NCBI GenBank assembly: GCA_009838385.1
Contig: VXRS01000038.1
Span: forward strand, 1 to 16,236
Reading direction: 5' to 3'
Length of the DNA stretch: 16,236 bases
From: Dehalococcoidia bacterium
GTDB taxonomy: Bacteria > Chloroflexota > Dehalococcoidia > Tepidiformales > Tepidiformaceae
Part shown: positions 5,923 to 12,828 of the stretch, piece by piece
Numbering within the stretch: the first letter of the stretch is position 1
Layout: every line of letters starts with the position of its first letter
Notes under the pieces: generated by a model
Databases searched by the model: none
What the model was told of the DNA's origin: nothing
The model's input: the letters and a program-made list of their open reading frames with translations, nothing else
Program-made: the position numbers and the translations under genes

Positions 5923-6678
5923 CTAGCCGCCCCGCGCGACCTCCAGGTCGGCGCGCGCGGCGACGCGCATGCCGCCCTGGTCGCTGCTGATCGTCACCAG
6001 CTGGAAGCCCGCCGCCGCGTGCTTCTCCGCGAGTTGCGCGTTCGCGTGGATGCCCGCGATCACACCGTGCGCCTTGCACGCCTCGGCGATGCGCACGCGC
6101 TCCTGCTCGAAGCGCCCGCCGTTGTCCATTCCCGGCGGCAGCCCCAGCGTGATGCTCAGGTCCGCCGGGCCGACGTAGACCGCGTCGATGCCCGGAACCG
6201 AGAGGATGTCGTCGAGGCTGTCGAGCGCCTGCTCCGTCTCGATCATCGGGATGCAGGCGACCTCCGCGTTCGCGTGCGCGAAGTAGTCGCCGCCCGCGTA
6301 CATCGTGGCCCGCAGGGGGCCGAAGCTACGGTTCCCTTCCGGGTGGTAGCGGCAGGCCGCGACTGCCGCCTGCGCCTCCTCCACGCTGTTCACCATGGGG
6401 ATGATCACCCCCATCGCGCCCGCGTCGAGCATCTTCATGATGATCCCCGGCTCGTTCCAGGGAACGCGCACGAACGGCATCGTCTCCCGCGTGCTGATCG
6501 CCTGCAGCATCGTCAGCGCCGTCTGGTAGTCGATGCCCCCGTGCTGCATGTCGATGCAGACGTAGTCGAAGTCCTCGCCCGCCATGATCTCGGCGCTGAG
6601 GGAGCTGGGCAGGGAGAGCCACCCCCCGAGGGCCACCTCTCCCGCCCGCCAGCGAGCCTTCACCGTGTTCTCACGCAT
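5923..6678 (-). CDS. HpcH/HpaI-type class II (metal-dependent) aldolase
   Basis: A 251-residue member of the HpcH/HpaI family, matching the usual length of about 250-265. Catalytic and metal residues are present: H46 in CIDMQHGGID, R71 in VRVPWNEP, E147 in IPMIETEQAL and D173 in VYVGPADLS. The family performs reversible aldol cleavage of 4-hydroxy-2-oxo acids or related compounds to pyruvate or glyoxylate plus an aldehyde, using Mg, Mn or Co, and also includes citrate-lyase-beta-like CoA ester lyases. The MQHG and GPADLS motifs favour the HpaI (2-keto-3-deoxy-acid or 4-hydroxy-2-oxoheptanedioate) branch. ATG 6678 follows AGAGAGGAG by ten bases. It is the last gene of a minus-strand unit after DUF35 and thiolase genes, so it may cleave a product of that pathway; the substrate is unknown. 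Confidence 0.92.
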   Translation of the reverse strand: MRENTVKARWRAGEVALGGWLSLPSSLSAEIMAGEDFDYVCIDMQHGGIDYQTALTMLQAISTRETMPFVRVPWNEPGIIMKMLDAGAMGVIIPMVNSVEEAQAAVAACRYHPEGNRSFGPLRATMYAGGDYFAHANAEVACIPMIETEQALDSLDDILSVPGIDAVYVGPADLSITLGLPPGMDNGGRFEQERVRIAEACKAHGVIAGIHANAQLAEKHAAAGFQLVTISSDQGGMRVAARADLEVARGG

Positions 6679-6698
6679 CGCTACCGCGCTCCTCTCTC

Positions 6699-6733
6699 AC
6701 CAGCCACTAGTCACTACTCACTAGCCACCATCA
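6699..6733. repeat. Degenerate heptamer tandem repeat
   Basis: Five consecutive seven-base units on the plus strand: ACCAGCC, ACTAGTC, ACTACTC, ACTAGCC, ACCATCA (consensus ACTAGYC). The array spans the gap between the thiolase stop (6721-6723, inside unit 4) and the ribosome-binding site of the HpaI-type gene. Confidence 0.6.
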
Positions 6734-7863
6734 TTCGTCATGATGATCGTGCCCGAGGCCATGAACATGCCGCCCACGCCGTGGCAGACGCTGATCTTCG
6801 CATCGGGCACCTGCGCCGGAGCCGTCCCCCGCATCTGGCGGACGCTCTCCTGCAGGGCGTACATCCCGTACATGCCGGAGTGCATGTAGCTCAGACCGCC
6901 GCCGTTCGTGTTGACCGGCAGGGGACCGCCCGGGGCCGTGTTGCGCGCCTCGATGAAGGCGCCCGCCTCGCCCCGCCCCACGAACCCGAGGTCCTCGAGC
7001 CCGTAGATCGGCAGGTGCGCGAAGGCGTCGTAGATCATCACGTGGTCCACGTCGTCGTGCGTGATGCCCGCCTCCGCGAACGCCGTGCTTCCGGCAACGC
7101 GGAACGCGCGCGAGGTGGTCATGTCTTCCATCTGGCTGATCATCGGCGTCTCGACGCTCTCGCCCGTGCCCAGGAGGTAGACCGGCTTCGTCGGGAAGTC
7201 GCGTGCCCGCTCCTTCGAGACGAGGATCAGGGCGCCGCCGCCGTCCGTCACGAGGCAGCACTGCAGCAGCCGGAACGGGTAGGCGATCATGCGCGAGTTG
7301 AGCACGTCGTCGACCGTAATCGGGTCCTTGAAGGTCGAGCGCGGGTTGAGCGCCGCCCACTCGCGCTGCACCACCGAGACGGAGGCGAGCTGCTCGTGCG
7401 TCATGCCCGTCTCCTTCATGTAGCGCAGCACGCCCAGGGTGAACATCGAGGGCGGCCCGCTCAGGCCGTAGGGCGCCTCGTACTGCCCCGCGAGCGAGGC
7501 GGGCGACCCGCCGAAGCGGTCCATGCCCACGCGCGAACGCCCGCTCTCGCCGTGCGTGACGAGCGCGACCTCGCAGAGGCCCGCGTTGATGGCCGCCGCC
7601 GCATGCCGCACGTGCAGCATGAACGAGCAGCCGCCCACGGCCGTGCCGTCGACCCATGTGGGCGTGATGCCGAGGTAGTGCGCGATACCGGCGGGCGCCT
7701 CGCCCGCGGTCGCGACGCCGTCGATGTCGCTCGGCTTCAGGCCGCAGTCCTCCAGCGCGTTGAGGGCGGCGTCGGCGTGCAGCTGGATCTTGGAGAGGCC
7801 GGGAACGCGGCCGAGCTCGGTCGTCTCGGCGGCTCCCACAATGGCTACGGAACGGGATTCCAT
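6721..7863 (-). CDS. Thiolase family protein (SCP-x type) retaining catalytic Cys/His
   Basis: A 380-residue SCP-x-type thiolase homologue, distinct from the Ltp2-like one at 1507-2757. It keeps candidate catalytic residues: C79 in VGGCSF (nucleophile position, aligning with Ser93 of the other paralogue), H328 in GGGLSYMHSGMYG, and C360 in KISVCHGVGG. YDAFAHLPIYGLEDLGF and DDVLNSRMIAYP are shared family signatures. This supports a real acyl-CoA thiolase or acyltransferase rather than a retro-aldolase, acting with the DUF35 protein encoded immediately upstream (the TAG of that gene and this ATG are two bases apart). It is followed by an HpaI-type aldolase gene, probably in one transcript. The likely role is thiolytic cleavage or condensation of a CoA thioester in the cytoplasm; the substrate is unknown. 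Confidence 0.88.
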   Translation of the reverse strand: MESRSVAIVGAAETTELGRVPGLSKIQLHADAALNALEDCGLKPSDIDGVATAGEAPAGIAHYLGITPTWVDGTAVGGCSFMLHVRHAAAAINAGLCEVALVTHGESGRSRVGMDRFGGSPASLAGQYEAPYGLSGPPSMFTLGVLRYMKETGMTHEQLASVSVVQREWAALNPRSTFKDPITVDDVLNSRMIAYPFRLLQCCLVTDGGGALILVSKERARDFPTKPVYLLGTGESVETPMISQMEDMTTSRAFRVAGSTAFAEAGITHDDVDHVMIYDAFAHLPIYGLEDLGFVGRGEAGAFIEARNTAPGGPLPVNTNGGGLSYMHSGMYGMYALQESVRQMRGTAPAQVPDAKISVCHGVGGMFMASGTIIMTNDGG

Positions 7864-7865
7864 GG

Positions 7866-8291
7866 CTAGCCTCCCGCCGGCCGGAACTTCGGCAGCGAAA
7901 TCTCGTCGGTGATTGGCGTGAACGCCACTTCGACGGGCATGTCGAGCACGAGCGCCTCGGGCGTCTGCTCGCAGTCGATAATGTTCGTCATCATCCGCGG
8001 CCCCTCGTCGAGCTCGACGATGGCGATCGCGTGCGGTTCCGGCCCGAACCCGGGCGGAGGCCGGTGGTTGATCACGTAGCTGTAGAGCTTGCCCTTCCCG
8101 CTCGCCGTGAAGTTCGTGACCGAGCGCGAGCCGCAGCCCGGACAGAACGAACGCGCCGGGAAGATCACGTCGTCGCAGTCATCTTCGCCGCAGCGCTGCA
8201 GGCGAAGCTCGCCTCGCTTCGCCCCATCCCAGAAGTCCTGGGTTTCGGGTGTGGGTACGGGAACCGGGCCCTTGTAGTCGTCGTCGGCCAT
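7866..8291 (-). CDS. DUF35 zinc-ribbon/OB-fold protein, partner of the second thiolase
   Basis: A 141-residue protein starting at ATG 8291 (MADDDYKG), with GAAAGG eight bases upstream; a longer frame to 8321 lacks support. The N-terminal helix with TPETQDFWDGAKRGELRLQRC leads to the zinc ribbon. Its first knuckle is unusual, C34-x4-C39 (CGEDDC) instead of CxxC, while the second is normal, C50-x2-C53. The OB-fold follows (GKGKLYSYVINHRPPPGFGPEPHAIAIVELDEGPRMMTNI...). Such proteins bind thiolase-fold enzymes and stabilise or complete their acyl-CoA site. The stop is two bases from the thiolase ATG, so the pair is coupled. Here the DUF35 gene comes first, opposite to the other pair in the window. 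Confidence 0.87.
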   Translation of the reverse strand: MADDDYKGPVPVPTPETQDFWDGAKRGELRLQRCGEDDCDDVIFPARSFCPGCGSRSVTNFTASGKGKLYSYVINHRPPPGFGPEPHAIAIVELDEGPRMMTNIIDCEQTPEALVLDMPVEVAFTPITDEISLPKFRPAGG

Positions 8292-8313
8292 GCGGATTGC
8301 CTTTCGAGTGGTT

Positions 8314-8333
8314 TGGCGCACGCTGGCGCACGC
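8314..8333. repeat. Perfect tandem 10-bp direct repeat upstream of the DUF35-thiolase-aldolase unit
   Basis: TGGCGCACGC occurs twice head to tail, 23-42 bases upstream of the DUF35 start at 8291 on its promoter side. The second copy continues into a near inverted repeat (GCTGGCG ... CGTCAGC, one mismatch). Position fits a regulator binding site, but the protein is unknown. Confidence 0.45.
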
Positions 8334-8402
8334 GTCAGCGCATCCTACGAGCTTCGCCGTAAACGTGGGAGCGGAAGGGCCGGAGAGGGTGCGGAGTGCA
8401 GC

Positions 8403-9089
8403 TCAGGCGGGCGCGGAGGCGGCTCTGCCGTCACGCACCCAGACGCGGCTCGCGACCTGCGTACCCATCACGATCTCGTGGCCGTCGATCGCGATCGTCA
8501 CGGTGCCGCGGTACGGCTCCGAGGACTGCAGCATCGCCACCTGACCCGGACGGATGCCCTCGGCGTCGAAGAACTGCAGCAGCAGCTCGTCTTCCTCGAA
8601 CACGCGCTCGATCTCGACCGTCTCGCCCTCCGGCACGTCCGCAAGGGTCGTCATCGAGAGGTCGCCGGCGTTCGCGAGGCCCGGAATGGGGTAGCCGAAG
8701 GGACTCCGCTTGGGGTTCCCCAGCGTCTCGACCAGGTGCGGCTCCGTCACATCGGAGATGCCGTGCTCCAGCAGGTGCGCCTCTTCGTAGGCGCGCCACC
8801 AGGGCACGTTCAGCACGGTCGTCAGCAGGCACTCCGCCAGGCGATGGCGCCTCACCATCTCCTCGGCCCGGCGCATACCCTCCGGCGTCAGCTCGATCAT
8901 CTTGCGCCGGTTGATCGAGACGAGGCTGTCGCGCTGCAGACGCTTCAGCATCCCCGCGACCGACGGCGGCGTCACCCCCAGGCGATCCGCCAGCCGCACC
9001 GCGATCACGCTCTCGCCTTCGTCGTGGTTGAGGCGGTAGATCGCGCTCAGGTAATCGTCGCTGGCGACGTTGACGACTTGCTTCGGCAT
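8403..9089 (-). CDS. DtxR/MntR family metal-dependent transcriptional repressor
   Basis: A 228-residue three-domain DtxR-type regulator; ATG 9089 is chosen, with GTG 9092 just before it. The N-terminal winged helix (1-68) has DDYLSAIYRL, RLADRLGVTPPSVAGMLKRLQRD and ELTPEG. The dimerisation/metal domain has H82 and E86 in RRHRLAE, then YEEAHLLEHG with H105, E108 and H109. LGNPKRSPFGYPIPGL closely matches DtxR, and an SH3/FeoA-like domain ends the protein. Against DtxR, site residues differ: D12 replaces Met10, H105 replaces Cys102 and Y101 replaces His98. An Asp at the first position is the MntR-like choice, so Mn or mixed Mn/Fe sensing is possible. It is divergent from the ferritin-like pair and precedes the DUF35-thiolase-aldolase unit by 111 bases, so it may control either. 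Confidence 0.9.
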   Translation of the reverse strand: MPKQVVNVASDDYLSAIYRLNHDEGESVIAVRLADRLGVTPPSVAGMLKRLQRDSLVSINRRKMIELTPEGMRRAEEMVRRHRLAECLLTTVLNVPWWRAYEEAHLLEHGISDVTEPHLVETLGNPKRSPFGYPIPGLANAGDLSMTTLADVPEGETVEIERVFEEDELLLQFFDAEGIRPGQVAMLQSSEPYRGTVTIAIDGHEIVMGTQVASRVWVRDGRAASAPA

Positions 9090-9150
9090 CACCGTGATCG
9101 TGCCACGCCGTGCGCCTTTTGTCTTGACCCAATGCCTCTTCTATTCAGGC

Positions 9151-9162
9151 ACGGCCAGCCGT
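9151..9162. promoter_or_regulatory. Short inverted repeat in the divergent intergenic region, possible operator
   Basis: ACGGC-CA-GCCGT lies between the repressor and the ferritin-like genes, touching a possible -10 (TACACT, 9162-9167) for the latter. It does not resemble the AT-rich DtxR or MntR consensus sites. A weak candidate. Confidence 0.25.
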
Positions 9163-9200
9163 ACACTCGACGTGCATCTCTCGTCGCGAGGCAGCGGACC

Positions 9201-10235
9201 ATGAGCGCAGCACCGACCACTCCCGAACTCGACCTTTCCTGGCTCGATCTCTACGACGATCCCACGTCGGCCGAGCCCACGAAGAAGGGCCTCACGCTCG
9301 ATGCCATCGACATCGGCGATTACGCGTCGCAAGAGGATCTGCCCCGCGACATGACCCCCCGCCTCCGCGGCGCCACCGCCCGCGAGGACGCCCACCGCAT
9401 GGGCCTCACCTACAACACCAAGCACGACGTCTGGGCCGACCAGTGCCGCTCCCTCTACGAAGAGGCCGTCCAGCGCCAGTGGTCCTCCGCCCGCGACATC
9501 CCCTGGGACACCCTCAAGGAGCTCCCCGACGAGAAAGAGCGCGCGATCTGCCAGGTCGCGACGATGCTCGCCGAGGTCGAGTTCATCGCCGGCGACGTCC
9601 CCGGCCAGTGGCTTCCCCATATCAGCGGCGACGAGTTCGAGGTCGGCCTCTTCCTCATGAGTCAGATCATGGACGAGGCCCGCCACACCGACGTCTTCCG
9701 CAAGCGCGCCCTCGCCAACGGCGGCGGCCTCCTCCAGCAGGGCGCGGGCCTCGGCCTGCGCAACCTCATCGAGGCCCAGGACTTCACCGAGATGTCCGTG
9801 CTCATGCACGTCCAGGCCGAGGGCTTCGTGCAGTCCATGTTCCGCATGGGCGAGCTCATCGGGCCGACCCAGGCCGACAAGCGCATCTTCCGCATGGCCG
9901 CCCAGGACGAGTCCCGCCACCTCGCCTTCGGCGTTATGCACCTCAAACACGTCCTCGCCGAGACGCCCGAGCGCCGCGAGGAGATCCACCATTACCTCGA
10001 CAAGGCCGAGGATCGCTCGGCCGGCGGCGGCAGCGGCGACGTCACCTTCCCGCCCGTCTTCGAGTCGCTCTGCATCCTCCTCGGAGGCGGCAAGGACCGC
10101 TTCGACGAGGGCGTCGCCAAGTTCCTGCTCCTCCGCAGGCGCCAGGTGAAGGAGTACCTGCACCGCCTCGATGTCGCCGGCCTCGGCGACCGCCGCGAGC
10201 GGCTCGGATCCGCCCTCGCGCAGTACGCCAACTAG
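9201..10235 (+). CDS. Ferritin-like R2-type diiron (or Mn/Fe) protein, full ligand set
   Basis: A 344-residue ferritin-like protein starting at ATG 9201 (GAGG nine bases upstream); the open frame reaching back to 8031 is antisense to the repressor and DUF35 genes. Four-helix metal-site ligands are complete: E125 or E127 (ATMLAEVEF), E159 and H162 (MDEARHTDVF), E207 (HVQAEGF), E237 and H240 (QDESRHLAFG). Spacing and the DEARH/DESRHLAFG forms are closest to class I ribonucleotide reductase R2 and R2-like oxidases. The Val-Tyr ether cross-link residues of R2lox do not appear at the equivalent positions, and the extra helix-4 His of AurF-type N-oxygenases is not evident. The likely function is O2-dependent two-electron oxidation or radical chemistry; the substrate is unknown. 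The next gene is a degenerate paralogue four bases away, which suggests a heteromeric enzyme. Confidence 0.82.
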   Translation: MSAAPTTPELDLSWLDLYDDPTSAEPTKKGLTLDAIDIGDYASQEDLPRDMTPRLRGATAREDAHRMGLTYNTKHDVWADQCRSLYEEAVQRQWSSARDIPWDTLKELPDEKERAICQVATMLAEVEFIAGDVPGQWLPHISGDEFEVGLFLMSQIMDEARHTDVFRKRALANGGGLLQQGAGLGLRNLIEAQDFTEMSVLMHVQAEGFVQSMFRMGELIGPTQADKRIFRMAAQDESRHLAFGVMHLKHVLAETPERREEIHHYLDKAEDRSAGGGSGDVTFPPVFESLCILLGGGKDRFDEGVAKFLLLRRRQVKEYLHRLDVAGLGDRRERLGSALAQYAN

Positions 10236-10239
10236 CGTC

Positions 10240-11451
10240 ATGGCCGAAGGCGAGCCCACCGAAGGGCCCATCACCGCGGAGATGCGCGCCGCCGCGCAGG
10301 CTCTCGGCTGGGAAGAGGACCTCCTCGACCGCGCCATTGACTGGGGCTACAGCCCCCGCACGGTCGTAAGCGCACTCGGGACGAAGCTCGCCCCCTCCCA
10401 GGCCAAGAGCTTCCTCGACCGCGAGCCCCTCAAGCCCGACCTCACCTGGATGGACGCCCCCACCGAGTGGGGCGTCCGCGCCGAGCAGGCCGATGCCGAC
10501 ATGGGCCTCACCGTGGGCGACATCATGGTCGGCTCCTACGGCGAGATCCCCGATCTCTGGACCGATCGCACCGAGATCGCCCGCGGCTCGAACCCGCAGG
10601 TCGGCCAGGAGGACATGGGCTACACCATCTTCGAGAAGGCCGTCGTCTGGACCGACTCCGTCGCCGACCTCTACGAGCGCGCCATCCGTGACCGCTGGGC
10701 CCCCGCCACCGACCTCGGCTGGCGCAGCCTCGAAGCCCTCCCGGACGAGGTCGAGAAGGCCATCTGCCAGGTGATGACCGAGCACAGCGAGCGCGCCTAC
10801 GCCGAGGCCGCCGTCCTCGGCCGCTGGCTTCCCGAGATCAGCTACGGCTTCGTCGAGATGAAGCTCTTCATGAGCAGCGTCATCTACGACCTTGCCCGCC
10901 ACGCCGAGGCCTTCCGCAAGCGCGCCCTCTCGAACGGCGGCGGGCTCGGCCTGCAGGCCCCCACCGACCTCATCCGAGGCGCGACCGAGGCGCGCACCTA
11001 CCCCGAGCTCATGGCCTACCTCTTCGTCCAGGACAGCGCCTTCCTCACCTTCTTCCGCCAAGCCGGCGACATCGCCCAGAACCAGCTCGAGCGTGACCTC
11101 TACGCCCTCGTCGCCAGCGACCGCGAGCGGCTGATGGAGTACCAGGTCGAACGCTTCGAGGCGTTCCTCCTGGCCATGCCCGACCGTCGCGAAGAGCAGC
11201 AGCGCTATCTGGCCAAGGCCGAGGTTCGCCTCGCCCGCGAGTGGAACGACCCCGCCGTGCGCGAACCGCTCATCCTGCTGCTCGGCGGCAGTCGCGAGAA
11301 CGCCGCCGTCGGAGAGGCCGCCCTCACCGTCCTGCGTCGCCGCCAGGTCGAGGAGTACCTCGGCCATCTCGACCAGGCCGGCTTCATCCGCAGCCGCCTC
11401 CACTCCGGCCTCGCCGTCTACCTCGATGAACCCGAAACCGCCCCCGCCTAG
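10240..11451 (+). CDS. Ferritin-like paralogue with degenerate metal site, probable non-catalytic subunit
   Basis: A 403-residue protein; ATG 10240 is four bases after the stop of the preceding paralogue, with no ribosome-binding site of its own, implying coupled translation. It aligns through the ferritin domain (RWLPEI; DLARHAEAFRKRALSNGGGL matching DEARHTDVFRKRALANGGGL; the RRRQVEEYL tail), but the ligands are mostly gone. ExxH is L218-x2-H221, the helix-3 Glu is S266 and the helix-4 ExxH is R295-x2-L298. E184 aligns with E125. It carries about 60 extra N-terminal residues (AAAQALGWEEDLLDRAIDWGYSPRTVVSALGTKL), probably a small helical domain. It likely binds the active paralogue as a structural or substrate-positioning subunit, as with Rnr4 or monooxygenase beta subunits; this is inference. 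Its stop TAG shares CTAG with the convergent lipoprotein gene. Confidence 0.8.
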   Translation: MAEGEPTEGPITAEMRAAAQALGWEEDLLDRAIDWGYSPRTVVSALGTKLAPSQAKSFLDREPLKPDLTWMDAPTEWGVRAEQADADMGLTVGDIMVGSYGEIPDLWTDRTEIARGSNPQVGQEDMGYTIFEKAVVWTDSVADLYERAIRDRWAPATDLGWRSLEALPDEVEKAICQVMTEHSERAYAEAAVLGRWLPEISYGFVEMKLFMSSVIYDLARHAEAFRKRALSNGGGLGLQAPTDLIRGATEARTYPELMAYLFVQDSAFLTFFRQAGDIAQNQLERDLYALVASDRERLMEYQVERFEAFLLAMPDRREEQQRYLAKAEVRLAREWNDPAVREPLILLLGGSRENAAVGEAALTVLRRRQVEEYLGHLDQAGFIRSRLHSGLAVYLDEPETAPA

Positions 11452-12818
11452 CCCTCCACGATCGGCGCCAGCGTCTTCCGCACCACCTCCGCGCTCGTGC
11501 CGACCGCGAAGACCACATCGCGCCCCGTCGGTTCGAGGAGTCCGACCACGCGACCGTCGTCCTGCGTCGCCAGTGTCAGATCCCCTTCCGTCGCCACGTC
11601 CCCGTCCCGCGTCGCGATGGCGCGATGCGTCTCCGCGAACTCGCGCGCCTCGCCCTCGTCCGCGAAGCGCACGTACGCGACAAGCGCTGCCTCCCCCTCG
11701 GGGTGCGCCAACAGGTAGTAGTGATCCCCCGTCCAGCCCGCGACCGCGTCGAGCACCGCCCGGTTCTCGTCGCGCTTGAACCAGTCGGGATCGAAGGGCG
11801 CATCACCGAGCAGGTAGTTGGCAAGCTGGAATTCACCCAGCGAGCCGAACTGCCGTTGGCTCCACAAGAGCCCGAGGCTCACGCGCATTTGGCGCAGTGG
11901 CAGGGTGGTGTGGGAGTAGAGGTACTCTGGCTCCCAGTCGGAGGCGAGCAGCTCCGGGTTGAGGATCTGGGAGGTCGTCGTAGGCGGATCCTGCAGCAGC
12001 GAGTTGAGCGCATCGCGACCGTGTGCCTCGATGAACCACGCCACAGCATCGGCGCCCGCCGTGTAGGGGAAGTAGAACTCTCGCTGCAGGCCCGCTGAGA
12101 CGTCGTCCCACGCCCCAATCGTCAGAACCTCGTCTGCGGGGAGGCCGAGGGCGGCTTCCGCCCACCGGCCTTCGTGATAGATGGCGTCGCCTTCGACGAT
12201 TGCCGACCAGGCAAGCGAGGCGTCGAGGTTGTAGCTGGCTGCCCGGCCCGTTCTGGCGAGGTCGAAGTGGTGATCCTGGATGGCGTGCACCATCTCGTGC
12301 ACGAGGGTCAGCAGTTCGTGCTGGCTGAGCTCATCGAGTTCGATCCGGTCCTTGTCGGTCACGACCCAGAGCGTCTTGTCGTATGAGTAAAAGCCCCCGA
12401 TGAAGCCCAGCTGGAGTTCCAGCAGATACTGGGGCTCATCGCGGTCGAGGTGGCCCATGACCCGGAGGAAGATGGTTCTGGCTTCCAGCCAGTACTGCAT
12501 TTCCAGCTCCGTTCCACCCGCCCAGTAGGCGTTCCCCACATCCTCCGGCGCGACGGCTCGGGCCTGCAGGTCCGGCGGCGCCTCCAGCCCCCGTACCTCC
12601 GCCACCTCCTCCAGCAGTTCGCGCAGCTCGTCGGTGAGCGGCGCCGCCTCCACCGGGGTGGCGGTAGCTGTGGCCGCTTCGCGCGCGGGTGGCCGGGTCG
12701 CATCGCGTGAGGGGGTCGGCGCCGGACGCTGCGTTTCCGGTTCGCCGCCCCCACAGGCGCCGAGCGCCAGCGCCGCCAGGAGCAGCAGGGGGAGGAGCGT
12801 GCGGACCGTGAGCGCCAC
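11448..12818 (-). CDS. Lipoprotein with HExxH zincin motif, paralogue A
   Basis: A 456-residue protein from GTG 12818, ten bases after the stop of the upstream paralogue; the open frame extends further but only as overlap with that gene. Lipoprotein signal: MALTVRTLLPLLLLAALALGAC with lipidated C22, followed by a short Pro/Ala/Thr linker (about 26-60). The conserved domain has RGLEAPPDL, GFYSYDKTLWVVTD and VHEMVHAIQDHHFDL (H174, E175, H178), then AIVEGDA with E209 as candidate third zinc ligand, then FYFPYTAGADAVAWF, FGSLGEFQLANYLLGD and a C-terminal VVFAVGTSAEVVRKTLAPIVEG. HExxH plus a downstream Glu is the gluzincin pattern, so a membrane-anchored extracytoplasmic metallopeptidase is proposed; no substrate is known. 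It is the third gene of a tandem triplet. Its stop overlaps the convergent ferritin-like gene in CTAG. Confidence 0.78.
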   Translation of the reverse strand: MALTVRTLLPLLLLAALALGACGGGEPETQRPAPTPSRDATRPPAREAATATATPVEAAPLTDELRELLEEVAEVRGLEAPPDLQARAVAPEDVGNAYWAGGTELEMQYWLEARTIFLRVMGHLDRDEPQYLLELQLGFIGGFYSYDKTLWVVTDKDRIELDELSQHELLTLVHEMVHAIQDHHFDLARTGRAASYNLDASLAWSAIVEGDAIYHEGRWAEAALGLPADEVLTIGAWDDVSAGLQREFYFPYTAGADAVAWFIEAHGRDALNSLLQDPPTTTSQILNPELLASDWEPEYLYSHTTLPLRQMRVSLGLLWSQRQFGSLGEFQLANYLLGDAPFDPDWFKRDENRAVLDAVAGWTGDHYYLLAHPEGEAALVAYVRFADEGEAREFAETHRAIATRDGDVATEGDLTLATQDDGRVVGLLEPTGRDVVFAVGTSAEVVRKTLAPIVEG

Positions 12819-12828
12819 GGCTGGCAGT

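Noticed and set aside
5794..7869. 691-residue plus-strand open frame
   Set aside because: Antisense to the HpaI-type aldolase and thiolase genes; Arg/His/Ala-rich shadow without domains.
8031..9200. Long upstream extension of the first ferritin-like gene
   Set aside because: Antisense to the DUF35 and repressor genes; ATG 9201 begins the conserved protein and has a ribosome-binding site.
9201..10235. Assignment as canonical R2lox or AurF-type N-oxygenase
   Set aside because: The Val and Tyr of the R2lox cross-link are not at the equivalent positions, and the additional helix-4 His of AurF is not seen; only a general R2-like call is justified.
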